Shown here piece after piece: positions 53,043 to 64,000 of a DNA stretch of 64,000 bases. Position 1 is the first letter of the stretch; the number at the start of each line of letters is the position of its first letter. Made by a program: the position numbers and the translations under genes. The stretch spans positions 52,066,843-52,130,842 of the forward strand of contig CM072810.1 of the NCBI GenBank assembly GCA_037013495.1, in the 5' to 3' direction. The notes beneath the pieces were generated by a model. The model searched no databases, was not told the origin of the DNA, and saw only the letters and a program-made list of their open reading frames with translations. Origin of the DNA: Hippophae tibetana. Its lineage: Eukaryota; Streptophyta; Magnoliopsida; Rosales; Elaeagnaceae.

Positions 53043-56000
53043 GTGCACGACACAAGTCATTCTAAATGACACTCGGAAACAACAAGGAAAGGTTACCCAC
53101 AACAACGAACCCAGGGATGGTACTTACCTCGGTTGCATCATTCCGTCTCTTGTAAGCGAAGTTTACCTCGAACTTGTGCTTTTATGGGACACAAACCTGA
53201 GATCATGTTTTGATACCAAACATAGGAAAATAGCTAATCCTTCCTTCCAAAAGCTTAAGCTTTCAATACGGGACGCTTGAACTGTCACCCTTAATCCTCG
53301 TTCAAAACTCACACCAAGTCAAGAGGATGTTACCCCCCATGCACGACACAAGTCATTCTAAATGACACTTGGAAACAACATAGAAAGGTTACCCACAACA
53401 ACGAACCCAGGGATGGTACTTACCTCGGTTGCATCATTCCGTCTCTTTTAAGCAAACTTCACCTCTAAGTTGTGCTTTTATGGGATACAAATCGGAGATC
53501 ATGTTTTCATACCAAACATAGGAAAATAGCTAATCCTTCCTTCCTAAAGCTTAAGCTTTCAATACGGGACGCTTGAACTGTCACCCTTAATCCTCGTTCA
53601 TAGCTCACAACAAGTCACGAGGATGTTACCCCCCCGTGCACGACACAAGTCATTCTAAATGACACTTGGAAACAACATAGAAAGGTTACCCACAACAACA
53701 AACCCAGGGATGGATACTTACCTCGGTTGCATCATTCCGTCTCTTGTAAACGAACTTCACCTCGAACTTATGCTTTTATGGGATACAAATTCGGAGATCA
53801 TGTTTTGATACCAAACATAGGAAAATAGCTAATCCTTCCTTCCTAAAGCGTTAGCTTTCAATACGGGACGCTTGAACTGCCACCCTTAATCTCCGTTCAA
53901 AGCTCACAACAAGTCACGAGGATGTTACCCCCCGTGCACGACACAAATCATTCTAAATGACACTTGGAAACAACAAAGAAAGGTTACCCACACCAACGAA
54001 CCCAGGGATGGTACCTACCTCGGTTTCATCATTCCATCTCTTGTAAGCGAACTTCACATCGAACTTGTGCTTTTATAGGACACAAACCTGAGATTATGTT
54101 TTGATACCAAACATAGGAAAATAGCTAATCCTTCCTTCCTAAAGCGTAAGCTTTCAATACGGGACGCTTGAACTGCCACCCTTAATCCCCGTTCAAAGCT
54201 CACAACAAGTCACGAGGATGTTACCCCCCGTGCACGACACAAGTCATTCTAAATGACACTTGGAAACATCAAAAAAGGTTACCCACAACAACGAACCCAG
54301 GGATGGTACCTACCTCGGTTTCATCATTCCATCTCCTGTAATCGAACTTCACCTCTAAGTTGTTCTTTTATGGCATACAAATCGGATATCATGTTTTGAT
54401 ACCAAACATAGGAAAATAGCTAATCCTTCCTTCCTAAAGCGTAAGCTTTCAATACGGGACGCTTGAACTACCACCCTTAATCCCCGTTCAAAGCTCACAA
54501 CAAGTCACGAGGATGTTACCCCCCGTGCACGACACAAGTCATTCTAAATGACACTTGGAAACAACATAGAAAGGTTACCCACAACAACGAACCCAGGGAT
54601 GGTTCTTACCTCGGTTGCATCATTCCGTCTCTTGTAAGCGAACTTCACCTCTAAGTTGTGCTTTTATGGGATACAAATCGGAGATCATGTTTTGATACCA
54701 AACATAGGAAAATAGCTAATCATTCCTTCCTAAAGCTTAAGCTTTCAATACGGGACGCTTGAACTGTCACCCTTAATCCTCGTTCAAAGCTCACAACAAG
54801 TCACGAGGATGTTACCCCCCGTGCACGACACAAGTCATTCTAAATGACACTCGGAAACAACAAGGAAAGGTTACCCACAACAACGAACCCAGGGATGGTA
54901 CTTACCTCGGTTGCATCATTCCGTCTCTTGTAAGCAAACTTCACCTCTAAGTTGTGCTTTTATGGGATACAAATCGGAGATCATGTTTTGATACCAAACA
55001 TAGGAAAATAGCTAATCCTTCCTTCCTAAAGCTTAAGCTTTCAATACGGGACGCTTGAACTGTCACCCTTAATCCTCGTTCATAGCTCACAACAAGTCAC
55101 GAGGATGTTACCCCCCCGTGCACGACACAAGTCATTCTAAATGACACTTGGAAACAACATAGAAAGGTTACCCACAACAACAAACCCAGGGATGGATACT
55201 TACCTCGGTTGCATCATTCCGTCTCTTGTAAGCGAACTTCACCTCGAACTTGTGCTTTTATGGGATACAAATTCGGAGATCATGTTTTGATACCAAACAT
55301 AGGAAAATAGCTAACCCTTCCTTCCTAAAGCTTAAGCTTTCAATACGGGACGCTTGAACTGTCACCCTTAATCCTCGTTCAAAGCTCACAACAAGTCACG
55401 AGGATGTTACCCCCCCGTGCACGACACAAGTCATTCTAAATGACACTCGGAAACAACAAAGAAAGGTTACCCACAACAACGAACCCAGGGATGGTACTTA
55501 CCTCAGTTGCATCATTCCGTTTCTTGTAAGGAAACTTCACCTCTAAGTTGTGCTTTTATGGGATAGAAATCGGAGATCATGTTTTGATACCAAACATAGG
55601 AAAATAGGTAATCCTTCCTTCCTAAAGCTTAAGCTTTCAATACGGGACGCTTGAACTGTCACCCTTAATCCTCGTTCAAAGCTCACAACAAGTCACGAGG
55701 ATGTTAACCCCCCGTGCACGACACAAGTCATTCTAAATGACACTTGGAAACAACAAGGAAAGGTTACCCTCAACAACGAACCCAGGGATGGTACTTACCT
55801 CGGTTGCATCATTCCGTGTCTTGTAAGCGAAGTTTACCTCGAACTTGTGCTTTTATGGGACACAAACCTGAGATCATGTTTTGATACCAAACATAGGAAA
55901 ATAGCTAATCCTTCCTTCCAAAAGCTTAAGCTTTCAATACGGGACGCTTGAACTGTCACCCTTAATCCTCGTTCAAAACTCACACCAAGTCAAGAGGATG

Positions 56001-57189
56001 TTACCCCCCATGCACGACACAAGTCATTCTAAATGACACTTGGAAACAACATAGAAAGGTTACCCACAACAACGAACCCAGGGATGGTTCTTACCTCGGT
56101 TGCATCATTCCGTCTCTTGTAAGCGAATTTCACCTCTAACTTGTGCTTTTATGGGATACAAATCGGAGATCATATTTTTATACCAAATATTGGAAAATAG
56201 TTAATCCTTCCTTCCTAAAGCTTAAGCTTTCCATACGGGACGCTTGAACTGTCACCCTTAATCCTCGTTCAAAGATCACAACAAGTCACGAGGCTGTTAC
56301 CCCCCGTGCACGACACAAGTCATTCTAAATGACACTTGGAAACAACATAGAAAGGTTACCCACAACAACAAACCCAGGGATGGTACTTACCTCGGTTGCA
56401 TCATTCCGTCTCTTGTAAGCGAACTTCACCTCGAACTTGTCCTTTTATGGGATACAAATTCGGAGATCATGTTTTGATACCAAACATAGGAAAATAGCTA
56501 ATCCTTCCTTCCTAAAGCTTAAGCTTTCAATACGGGACGCTTGAACTGTCACCCTTAATCCTCGTTCAAAGCTCACAACAAGTCACGAGGATGTTACCCC
56601 CCCGGGCACGACACAAGTCATTCTAAATGACACTCGGAAACAACAAGGAAAGGTTACCCACAACAACGAACCCAGGGATGGTACTTACCTCGGTTGCATC
56701 ATTCTGTCTCTGGTAAGCGAACTTCACATCAAACTTGTGCTTTTATGGGACACAAACCTGAGTTCATGTTTTGATACCAAACATAGGAAAATAGCTAATC
56801 CTTCCTTCCTAAAGCGTAAGCTTTCAATACGGGACGCTTGAACTGCCACCCTTAATCTCCGTTCAAAGCTCACAACAAGTCACGAGGATGTTACCCCCCG
56901 TGCACGACACAAATCATTCTAAATGACACTTGGAAACAACAAAGAAAGGTTACCCACACCAACGAACCCAGGGATGGTACCTACCTCGGTTTCCTCATTC
57001 CATCTCCTGTAAGCGAACTTCACCTCTAAGTTGTCCTTTTATGGGATACAAATCGGATATCATGTTTTGATACCAAACATAGGAAAATAGCTAATCCTTC
57101 CTTCCTAAAGCTTAAGCTTTCAATACGGGACGCTTGAACTGTCACCCTTAATCCTCATTCAAAGCTCACAACAAGTCACGAGGATGTTA

Positions 57190-57205
57190 CCCCCCCCCCC
57201 CCCCC
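57190..57205 (+). repeat. C16 tract in a satellite monomer
   Basis: Partner of the tract at 53026 within the 14-mer duplication, one C shorter. The monomer that follows has gagcgcagg and gtaaccgaac, the type that follows the TCCC tracts in the left third, so a junction between two families lies just downstream. Confidence 0.92.
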
Positions 57206-58981
57206 GTGCACGACACAAGTCATTCTAAATGACACTCGGAAACAACAAGGAAAGGTTACCCACAACAACGAGCGCAGGGATGGTACTTACCTCGGTTGCA
57301 TCATTCCGTCTCTTGTAACCGAACTTCACCTCGAACTTATGCTTTTATGGGATACAAATCGGAGATCATGTTTTGATACCAAACATAGGAAAATGGTTAA
57401 TCCTTCCTTCCTAAAGCTTAAGCTTTCCATGCGGGACGCTTGAACTGTCACCCTTAATCCTTGTTCAAAGCTCACAACAAGTCACGAGGATGTTACCCCC
57501 CCGTGCATGACACAAGTCATTCTAAATGACACTTGGAAACAACATAGAAAGGTTACGCACAACAACGAACCCAGGGATGGTACTTACCTCGGTTGCATCA
57601 TTCCGTCTCTTGTAAGCGAACTTCTACTCGAACTTGTGCTTTTATGGGATAAAAATTTGGAGATCATGTTTTGATAACAAATATAGGAAAAATAGCTAAT
57701 CCTTCCTTCCTAAAGCATAATCTTTCAATACGGGACGCTTGAACGGTCACCCTTAATCCTCGTTCAAAGCTCACACCAAGTCACGAGAATGTTACCCCCC
57801 CGTGCACGACACAAGTCATTCTAAATGACACTCGGAAACAACAAGGAAAGGTTACCCATAACAACGAACCCAGGGATGGTACTTACCTCGGTTGCATCAT
57901 TTCGTCTCTTGTAAGCAAACTTCACCTCTAAGTTGTGCTTTTATGGGATACAAATCGGAGATCATGTTTTGATACCAAACATAGGAAAATAGCTAATCCT
58001 TCCTTCCTAAAGCTTAAGCTTTCAATACGGGACGCTTGAACTGTCACCCTTAATCCTCGTTCAAAGCTCACAACAAGTCACGAGGATGTTACCCCCCCGT
58101 GCACGACACAAGTCATTCTAAATGACACATGGAAACAACATAGAAAGGTTACCCTCAACAACAAACTCAGGGATGGTACTTACCTCGGTAGCATCATTCC
58201 CTCTCTTGTAAGCGAACTTCACCTCGAACTTGTGCTTTTATGGGATACAAATCGGAGATCATCTTTTGATAACAAATATAGGAAAAATAGCTAATCCTTC
58301 CTTCCTAAAGCTTAAGCTTTCAATACGGGACGCTTGAACGGTCACCCTTAACTTGTTCAAAGCTCACACCAAGTCACGAGGATATTACCCCCCATGCACG
58401 ACACTACTCATTCTAAATGACACTTGGAAACAACATAGAAAGGTTTCCCACAACAACAAACCCAGGGATGGTTCTTACCTCGGTTGCATCATTCCGTCTC
58501 TTGTAAGCGAACTTCACCTCTAACTTGTGATTTTATGGGATACAAATCGGAGATCATATTTTGATACCAAACATAGGAAAATAGTTAATCCTTCCTTCCT
58601 AAAGCTTAAGCTTTCCATGCGGGACGCTTGAACTATCACCCTTAATCCTCGTTCAAAGATCACAACAAGTCACGAAGCTGTTACGCCCCGTGCACGACAC
58701 AAGTCATTCTAAATGACACATGGAAACAACATAGAAAGGTTACCCTCAACAACAAACTCAGGGATGGTACTTACCTCGGTTGCATCATTCCCTCTCTTGT
58801 AAGCGAACTTCACCTTGAACTTGTGCTTTTATGGGATTCAAATTCGGAGATCATGTTTAGATAACAAATATTGGAAAAATAGCTAATCCTTCCTTCCTAA
58901 AGCTTAAGCTTCCCATACGGGACGCTTGAAATGTCACCCTTAATCCTCGTTCAAAGCTCACAACAAGTCACGAGGATGTTA

Positions 58982-58998
58982 CCCCCCCCCCCCCCCCC
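58982..58998 (+). repeat. C17 tract in a diverged satellite monomer
   Basis: A third long uninterrupted C-run, in the diverged block, in a monomer with cttcccatacgg and gaaatgtcacc. Neighbouring monomers have ordinary or shortened tracts, so this expansion appears independent of the 14-mer pair. Confidence 0.92.
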
Positions 58999-61900
58999 GT
59001 GCACGACACAATTCATTCTAAATGACACTTGGAAACAACATAGAAAGGTTACCCACAACAACAAACCCAGGGATGGTACTTACCTCGGTTGCATCATTCC
59101 GTCTCTTGTAACCGAACTTCACCCCGAACTTGTGCTTTTGTCGGATACAAATCGGATATCATGTTTTGATACCAAAGAGAGGAAAAATAGCGAATCCTTC
59201 CTTCCTAAAGCTTAATCTTTCAATACGGGACGCTTGAACGGTCACCCTTAACTTGTTCAAAGCTCACACCAAGTCACGAGGATATTACCCCCCATGCACG
59301 ACACAACTCATTCTAAATGACACTTGGAAACAACATAGAAAGGTTTCAAACAACAACAAACCCAGGGATGGTTCTTACCTCGTTTGCATCATTCCGTCTC
59401 TTGTAAGCGAACTTCACCTCTAACTTGTGATTTTATGGGATACAAATCGGAGATCATATTTTGATACCAAACATAGGAAAATAGTTAATCCTTCCTTCCT
59501 AAAGCTTAAGCTTTCCATGCGGGACGCTTGAACTATCACCCTTAATCCTCGTTCAAAGATCACAACAAGTCACGAAGCTGTTACGCCCCGTGCACGACAC
59601 AAGTCATTCTAAATGACACATGGAAACAACATAGAAAGGTTACCCTCAACAACAAACTCAGGGATGGTACTTACCTCGGTTGCATCATTCCCTCTCTTGT
59701 AAGCGAACTTCACCTCGAACTTGTGCTTTTATGGGATACAAATCGGAGATCATGTTTTGATAACAAATATAGGAAAAATAACTAATCCTTCCTTCCTAAA
59801 GCTTAATATTTCAATACGGGACGCTTGAACGGTCACCTTTAATCCTCGTTGAAAGCTCACACCAAGTCACGAGGATGTTACACCCCGTGCACGACACAAT
59901 GTATTCTAAATGACACTTGGAAACAACATAGAAAGGTTACCCACAACAGCGAGCCCAGGGATGGTACTTACCTCGGTTGCATCATTCCGTCTCTTGTAAG
60001 CGAACTTCACCTCGAACTTGTGCTTTTATGGGATAAAAATTTGGAGATCATGTTTTGATAACAAATATAGGAAAAATAGCTAATCCTTCCTTCCTAAAGC
60101 ATAATCTTTCAATACGGGACGCTTGAACGGTCACCCTTAATCCTCGTTCAAAGCTCACACCAAGTCACGAGAATGTTACACCCCGTGCACGACACAAGTC
60201 ATTCTAAATGACACTCGGAAACAACATAGAAAGGTTACCCACAACAACGAGCCCAGGGATGGTACTTACCTTGGTTGCATCATTCCGTCTCTTGTAACCG
60301 AACTCCACCTGGAACTTGTTCTTTTATGGGATACAAATCGGAGATCATGTTTTGATACCAAAGATAGGAAAAATAGCGAATCCATCCTTCCTAAAGCTTA
60401 AGCTTCCCATACGGGACGCTTGAACTGTCACCCTTAATCCTCGTTCAAAGCTCACAACAAGTCACGAGGATGTTACCCCCCCGTGCACGACACAAGTCAT
60501 TCTAAATGACACTTGGAAACAACATAGAAAGGTTACCCACAACAACAAACCCAGGGATGGATACTTACCTCGGTTGCATCATTCCGTCTCTTGTAAGCGA
60601 ACTTCACCTCGAACTTGTGCTTTTATGGGATACAAATTCGGAGATCATGTTTTGATACCAAACATAGGAAAATAGCTAATCCTTCCTTCCTAAAGCTTAA
60701 GCTTTCAATACGGGACGCATGAACTGTCACCCTTAATCCTCGTTCAAAGCTCACAACAAGTCACGAGGATGTTACCCCCCCGTGCACGACACAAGTCATT
60801 CTAAATGACACTCGGAAACAACAAGGAAAGGTTACCCATAACAACGAACACAGGGATGGTACTTACCTCGGTTGCATCATTTCGTCTCTTGTAAGCAAAC
60901 TTCACCTCTAAGTTGTGCTTTTATGGGATACAAATCGGAGATCATGTTTTGATACCAAACATAGGAAAATAGCTAATCCTTCCTTCCTAAAGCTTAAGCT
61001 TTCAATACGGGACGCTTGAACTGTCACCCTTAATCCTCGTTCAAAGCTCACAACAAGTCACGAGGATGTTACCCCCCCGTGCACGACACAAGTCATTCTA
61101 AATGACACATGGAAACAACATAGAAAGGTTACCCTCAACAACAAACTCAGGGATGGTACTTACCTCGGTAGCATCATTCCCTCTCTTGTAAGCGAACTTC
61201 ACCTCGAACTTGTGCTTTTATGGGATACAAATCGGAGATCATCTTTTGATAACAAATATAGGAAAAATAGCTAATCCTTCCTTCCTAAAGCTTAAGCTTT
61301 CAATACGGGACGCTTGAACGGTCACCCTTAACTTGTTCAAAGCTCACACCAAGTCACGAGGATATTACCCCCCATGCACGACACTACTCATTCTAAATGA
61401 CACTTGGAAACAACAAGGAAAGGTTACCCATAACAACGAACCCAGGGATGGTACTTACCTCGGTTGCATCATTTCGTCTCTTGTAAGCAAACTTCACCTC
61501 TAAGTTGTGCTTTTATGGGATACAAATCGGAGATCATGTTTTGATACCAAACATAGGAAAATAGTTAATCCTTCCTTCCTAAAGCTTAAGCTTTCCATGC
61601 GGGACGCTTGAACTATCACCCTTAATCCTCGTTCAAAGATCACAACAAGTCACGAAGCTGGTACGCCCCGTGCACGACACAAGTCATTCTAAATGACACA
61701 TGGAAACAACATAGAAAGGTTACCCTCAACAACAAACTCAGGGATGGTACTTACCTCGGTTGCATCATTCCCTCTCTTGTAAGCGAACTTCACCTCGAAC
61801 TTGTGCTTTTATGGGATACAAATCGGAGATCATGTTTTGATAACAAATATAGGAAAAATAGCTAATCCTTCCTTCCTAAAGCTTAATATTTCAATACGGG

Positions 61901-62524
61901 ACGCTTGAACGGTCACCTTTAATCCTCGTTCAAAGCTCACACCAAGTCACGAGGATGTTACACCCCGTGCACGACACAATGTATTCTAAATGACACTTGG
62001 AAACAACATAGAAAGGTTACCCACAACAGCGAGCCCAGGGATGGTACTTACCTCGGTTGCATCATTCCGTCTCTTGTAAGCGAACTTCACCTCGAACTTG
62101 TGCTTTTATGGGATAAAAATTTGGAGATCATGTTTTGATAACAAATATAGGAAAAATAGCTAATCCTTCCTTCCTAAAGCATAATCTTTCAATACGGGAC
62201 GCTTGAACGGTCACCCTTAATCCTCGTTCAAAGCTCACACCAAGTCACGAGAATGTTACACCCCGTGCACGACACAAGTCATTCTAAATGACACTCGGAA
62301 ACACATAGAAAGGTTACCCACAACAACGAGCCCAGGGATGGTACTTACCTTGGTTGCATCATTCCGTCTCTTGTAACCGAACTCCACCTGGAACTTGTGC
62401 TTTTATGGGATACAAATCGGAGATCATGTTTTGATACCAAAGATAGGAAAAATAGCGAATCCTTCCTTCCTAAAGCTTAAGCTTCCCATACGGGACGCTT
62501 GAACTGTCACCCTTAATCCTCGTT

Positions 62525-62545
62525 CAAAGCTCTGTGCACGACACA
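62525..62545 (+). other. 29-bp deletion in a satellite monomer tail
   Basis: Where other monomers read aaagctc, about 29 bp including the C-tract, then gtgcacg, this one reads aaagctc-t-gtgcacg. The offset to its duplicate partner drops from 2,079 to 2,051 bp at this point, confirming the net loss of 28 bp after the copies separated. A 1-bp loss (acacatag for acaacatag) lies about 230 bp upstream. Confidence 0.85.
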
Positions 62546-63129
62546 AGTCATTCTAAATGACACTTGGAAACAACATAGAAAGGTTACCCACAACAACAAA
62601 CCCAGTGATGGATACTTACCTCGGTTGCATCATTCCGTCTCTTGTAAGCGAACTTCACCTCGAACTTGTGCTTTTATGGGATACAAATTCGGAGATCATG
62701 TTTTGATACCAAACATAGGAAAATAGCTAATCCTTCCTTCCTAAAGCTTAAGCTTTCAATACGGGACGCATGAACTGTCACCCTTAATCCTCGTTCAAAG
62801 CTCACAACTAGTCACGAGGATGTTACCCCCCCGTGCACGACACAAGTCATTCTAAATGACACTCGGAAACAACAAGGAAAGGTTACCCATAACAACGAAC
62901 CCAGGGATGGTACTTACCTCGGTTGCATCATTTCGTCTCTTGTAAGCAAACTTCACCTCTAAGTTGTGCTTTTATGGGATACAAATCGGAGATCATGTTT
63001 TGATACCAAACATAGGAAAATAGCTAATCCTTCCTTCCTAAAGCTTAAGCTTTCAATACGGGACGCTTGAACTGTCACCCTTAATCCTCGTTCAAAGCTC
63101 ACAACAAGTCACGAGGATGTTACCCCCCC

Positions 63130-64000
63130 CGTGCACGACACAAGTCATTCTAAATGACACTTGGAAACAACATAGAAAGGTTACCCACAACAACGAACCG
63201 AGGGATGGTTCTTACCTCGGTTGCATCATTCCGTCTCTTGTAAGCGAACTTTACCTCGAACTTGTGCTTTTATGGGACACAAACCTGAGATCATGTTTTG
63301 ATACCAAACATTGGAAAATAGCTAATCCTTCCTTCCAAAAGCTTAAGCTTTCAATACGGGACGCTTTAACTGTCACCCTTAATCCTCGTTCAAAACTCAC
63401 ACCAAGTCACGAGGATGTTACCCCCCATGCACGACACAAGTCATTCTAAATGACACTTGGAAACAACATAGAAAGGTTACCCACAACAACGAACCCCGGG
63501 ATGGTTCTTACCTCGGTTGCATCATTCCGTCTCTTGTAAGCGAATTTCACCTCTAACTTGTGCTTTTATGGGATACAAATCGGAGATCATATTTTTATAC
63601 CAAATATAGGAAAATAGTTAATCCTTCCTTCCTAAAGCTTAAGCTTTCCATACGGGACCCTTGAACTGTCACCCTTAATCCTCGTTCAAAGATCACAACA
63701 AGTCACGAGGCTGTTACCCCCCGTGCACGACACAAGTCATTCTAAATGACACTTGGAAACAACATAGAAAGGTTACCCACAACAACAAACCCAGGGATGG
63801 TACTTACCTCGGTTGCATCATTCCGTCTCTTGTAAGCGAACTTCATCTCGAACTTGTCCTTTTATGGGATACAAATTCGGAGATCATGTTTTGATACCAA
63901 ACATAGGAAAATAGCTAATCCTTCCTTCCTAAAGCTTAAGCTTTCAATACGGGACGCTTGAACTGTCACCCTTAATCCTCGTTCAAAGCTCACAACAAGT
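63130..64000 (+). repeat. Satellite stretch related to 51.6-52.4 kb
   Basis: The last three monomers follow the order seen near 51640-52420: ttacctcgaac with ctgagatcatg, then tatttttataccaaatat with atagttaatcc, then gaggctg and cttgtcc. The offset is about 11,581 bp (39 monomers). Several private differences (ctttaactg, gaaccccgg, cgggaccc, cttcatctcg) suggest older separation than within the 14-mer pair. Confidence 0.7.

Larger units (their letters stand above)
49220..57260 (+). repeat. 14-mer higher-order repeat, 4,164/4,165 bp, about 1.9 copies
   Basis: Copy 1 runs from about 49220 to 53385, copy 2 from there to about 57260. Shared rare markers are the ataggacac monomer (49911 and 54075), a deletion giving aacatcaaaaaagg (50101 and 54265), tggcatacaaatc, ccaagtcaagagg (51821 and 55985), tatttttataccaaatattgg, gggcacgac and a long C-tract (17 and 16 C). 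The offset changes from 4,165 to 4,164 because the tract near 49765 has 7 C and its partner has 6. Copy 2 ends where gagcgcagg replaces gaacccagg. Confidence 0.9.
57260..63130 (+). repeat. Diverged satellite block with private variants
   Basis: Monomers here differ more from the rest than those elsewhere do from each other. Private or enriched variants are gaacggtcacc, taacaaatatagg, aggaaaaatagc, gcataatctttc, accctcaacaacaaactcagg, a short form ccttaacttgttc lacking three bases, and gtaaccgaactccacctgg. It is built from two overlapping duplications: 2,980 bp (10 monomers; 58181 against 61161, 58401 against 61381) ending at a switch near 61410, and 2,080 bp (7 monomers; 59801 against 61881). 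No gene is present. Confidence 0.8.
30154..64000 (+). repeat. Satellite array, right segment (about 114 monomers)
   Basis: Continuous head-to-tail satellite to the end of the window, with no interruption by other DNA. Monomer types seen in the left segment recur, plus a set restricted to about 57.3-63.1 kb (ggtcaccctt, aacaaatatagg, aaaaatagc). The array is still running at base 64000, so the right edge is also outside the window. I see no gene in this segment. Confidence 0.97.

Noticed and set aside
1-64000. Ribosomal DNA intergenic spacer repeats
   Set aside because: No 18S, 5.8S, 25S or 5S sequence occurs anywhere in 64 kb and no polymerase I promoter-like element is recognisable.
1-64000. 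Retrotransposon-derived tandem repeat (LTR or internal)
   Set aside because: I found no primer-binding site, polypurine tract paired with LTR ends, or gag/pol similarity in the monomer. The C-tract is too short and unflanked to be a polypurine tract on the minus strand. A distant origin cannot be excluded without a database search.

Overview
This window is almost entirely one tandem satellite DNA. A monomer of about 297 bp (observed spacings mostly 296 and 298 bp) repeats head to tail, always in the same orientation, from base 1 to base 64000, roughly 210 copies. Neither edge of the array lies inside the window. The only non-satellite DNA is one 1,073-bp insert present twice (24355-25427 and 29081-30153). 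It carries the 3' half of a PIF/Harbinger-type DDE transposase gene (HARBI1/ALP1-like), with two exons and a GT-AG intron, on the minus strand. Spliceosomal introns, this transposase family and a long homogeneous satellite point to a eukaryotic nuclear genome. The protein reads most like flowering-plant ALP1-like/Harbinger proteins, so a plant heterochromatic block (centromeric, pericentromeric, interstitial or subtelomeric) is the best guess. The species cannot be named from the sequence.

Layout. 1-14.9 kb: short multimers (2-mer of 594 bp, 4-mer of 1,186 bp, 8-mer of 2,376 bp), with a module carrying an expanded C-tract that recurs five times. 15.1-20.1 kb: a clean 7-mer of 2,079 bp. 21.7-31.4 kb: a 4,726-bp tandem duplication that contains the transposase insert; without the insert it equals 13 monomers. 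30.2-33.8 kb: a 5-mer of about 1,481 bp. 33.4-39.6 kb: insert-free relatives of the preceding blocks, including an empty-site counterpart of the insertion at about 38253. 41.7-45.2 kb: 2-, 3- and 4-mer duplications of one variant set. 46.9-49.3 kb: a 4-mer of 1,189/1,190 bp. 49.2-57.3 kb: a 14-mer of 4,164/4,165 bp. 57.3-63.1 kb: a more diverged block with its own variant monomers, built from 10-mer (2,980 bp) and 7-mer (2,080 bp) duplications. 63.1-64 kb: returns to the monomer types of 51.6-52.4 kb.

There are no functional protein-coding genes I can support. Short open frames in the satellite are by-products of monomers that lack stops over part of one frame. The interesting biology is in array evolution: integer-multiple higher-order repeats of many sizes, two linked tail haplotypes with rare recombinants, capture of a genomic transposase fragment that then spread with the satellite, and insert-free sites that may record its loss by unequal exchange. 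The transposase fragment has an open DDE domain, but the catalytic Glu position is Met. Long near-identical repeats are hard to assemble, so copy numbers and block order depend on the assembly being right.
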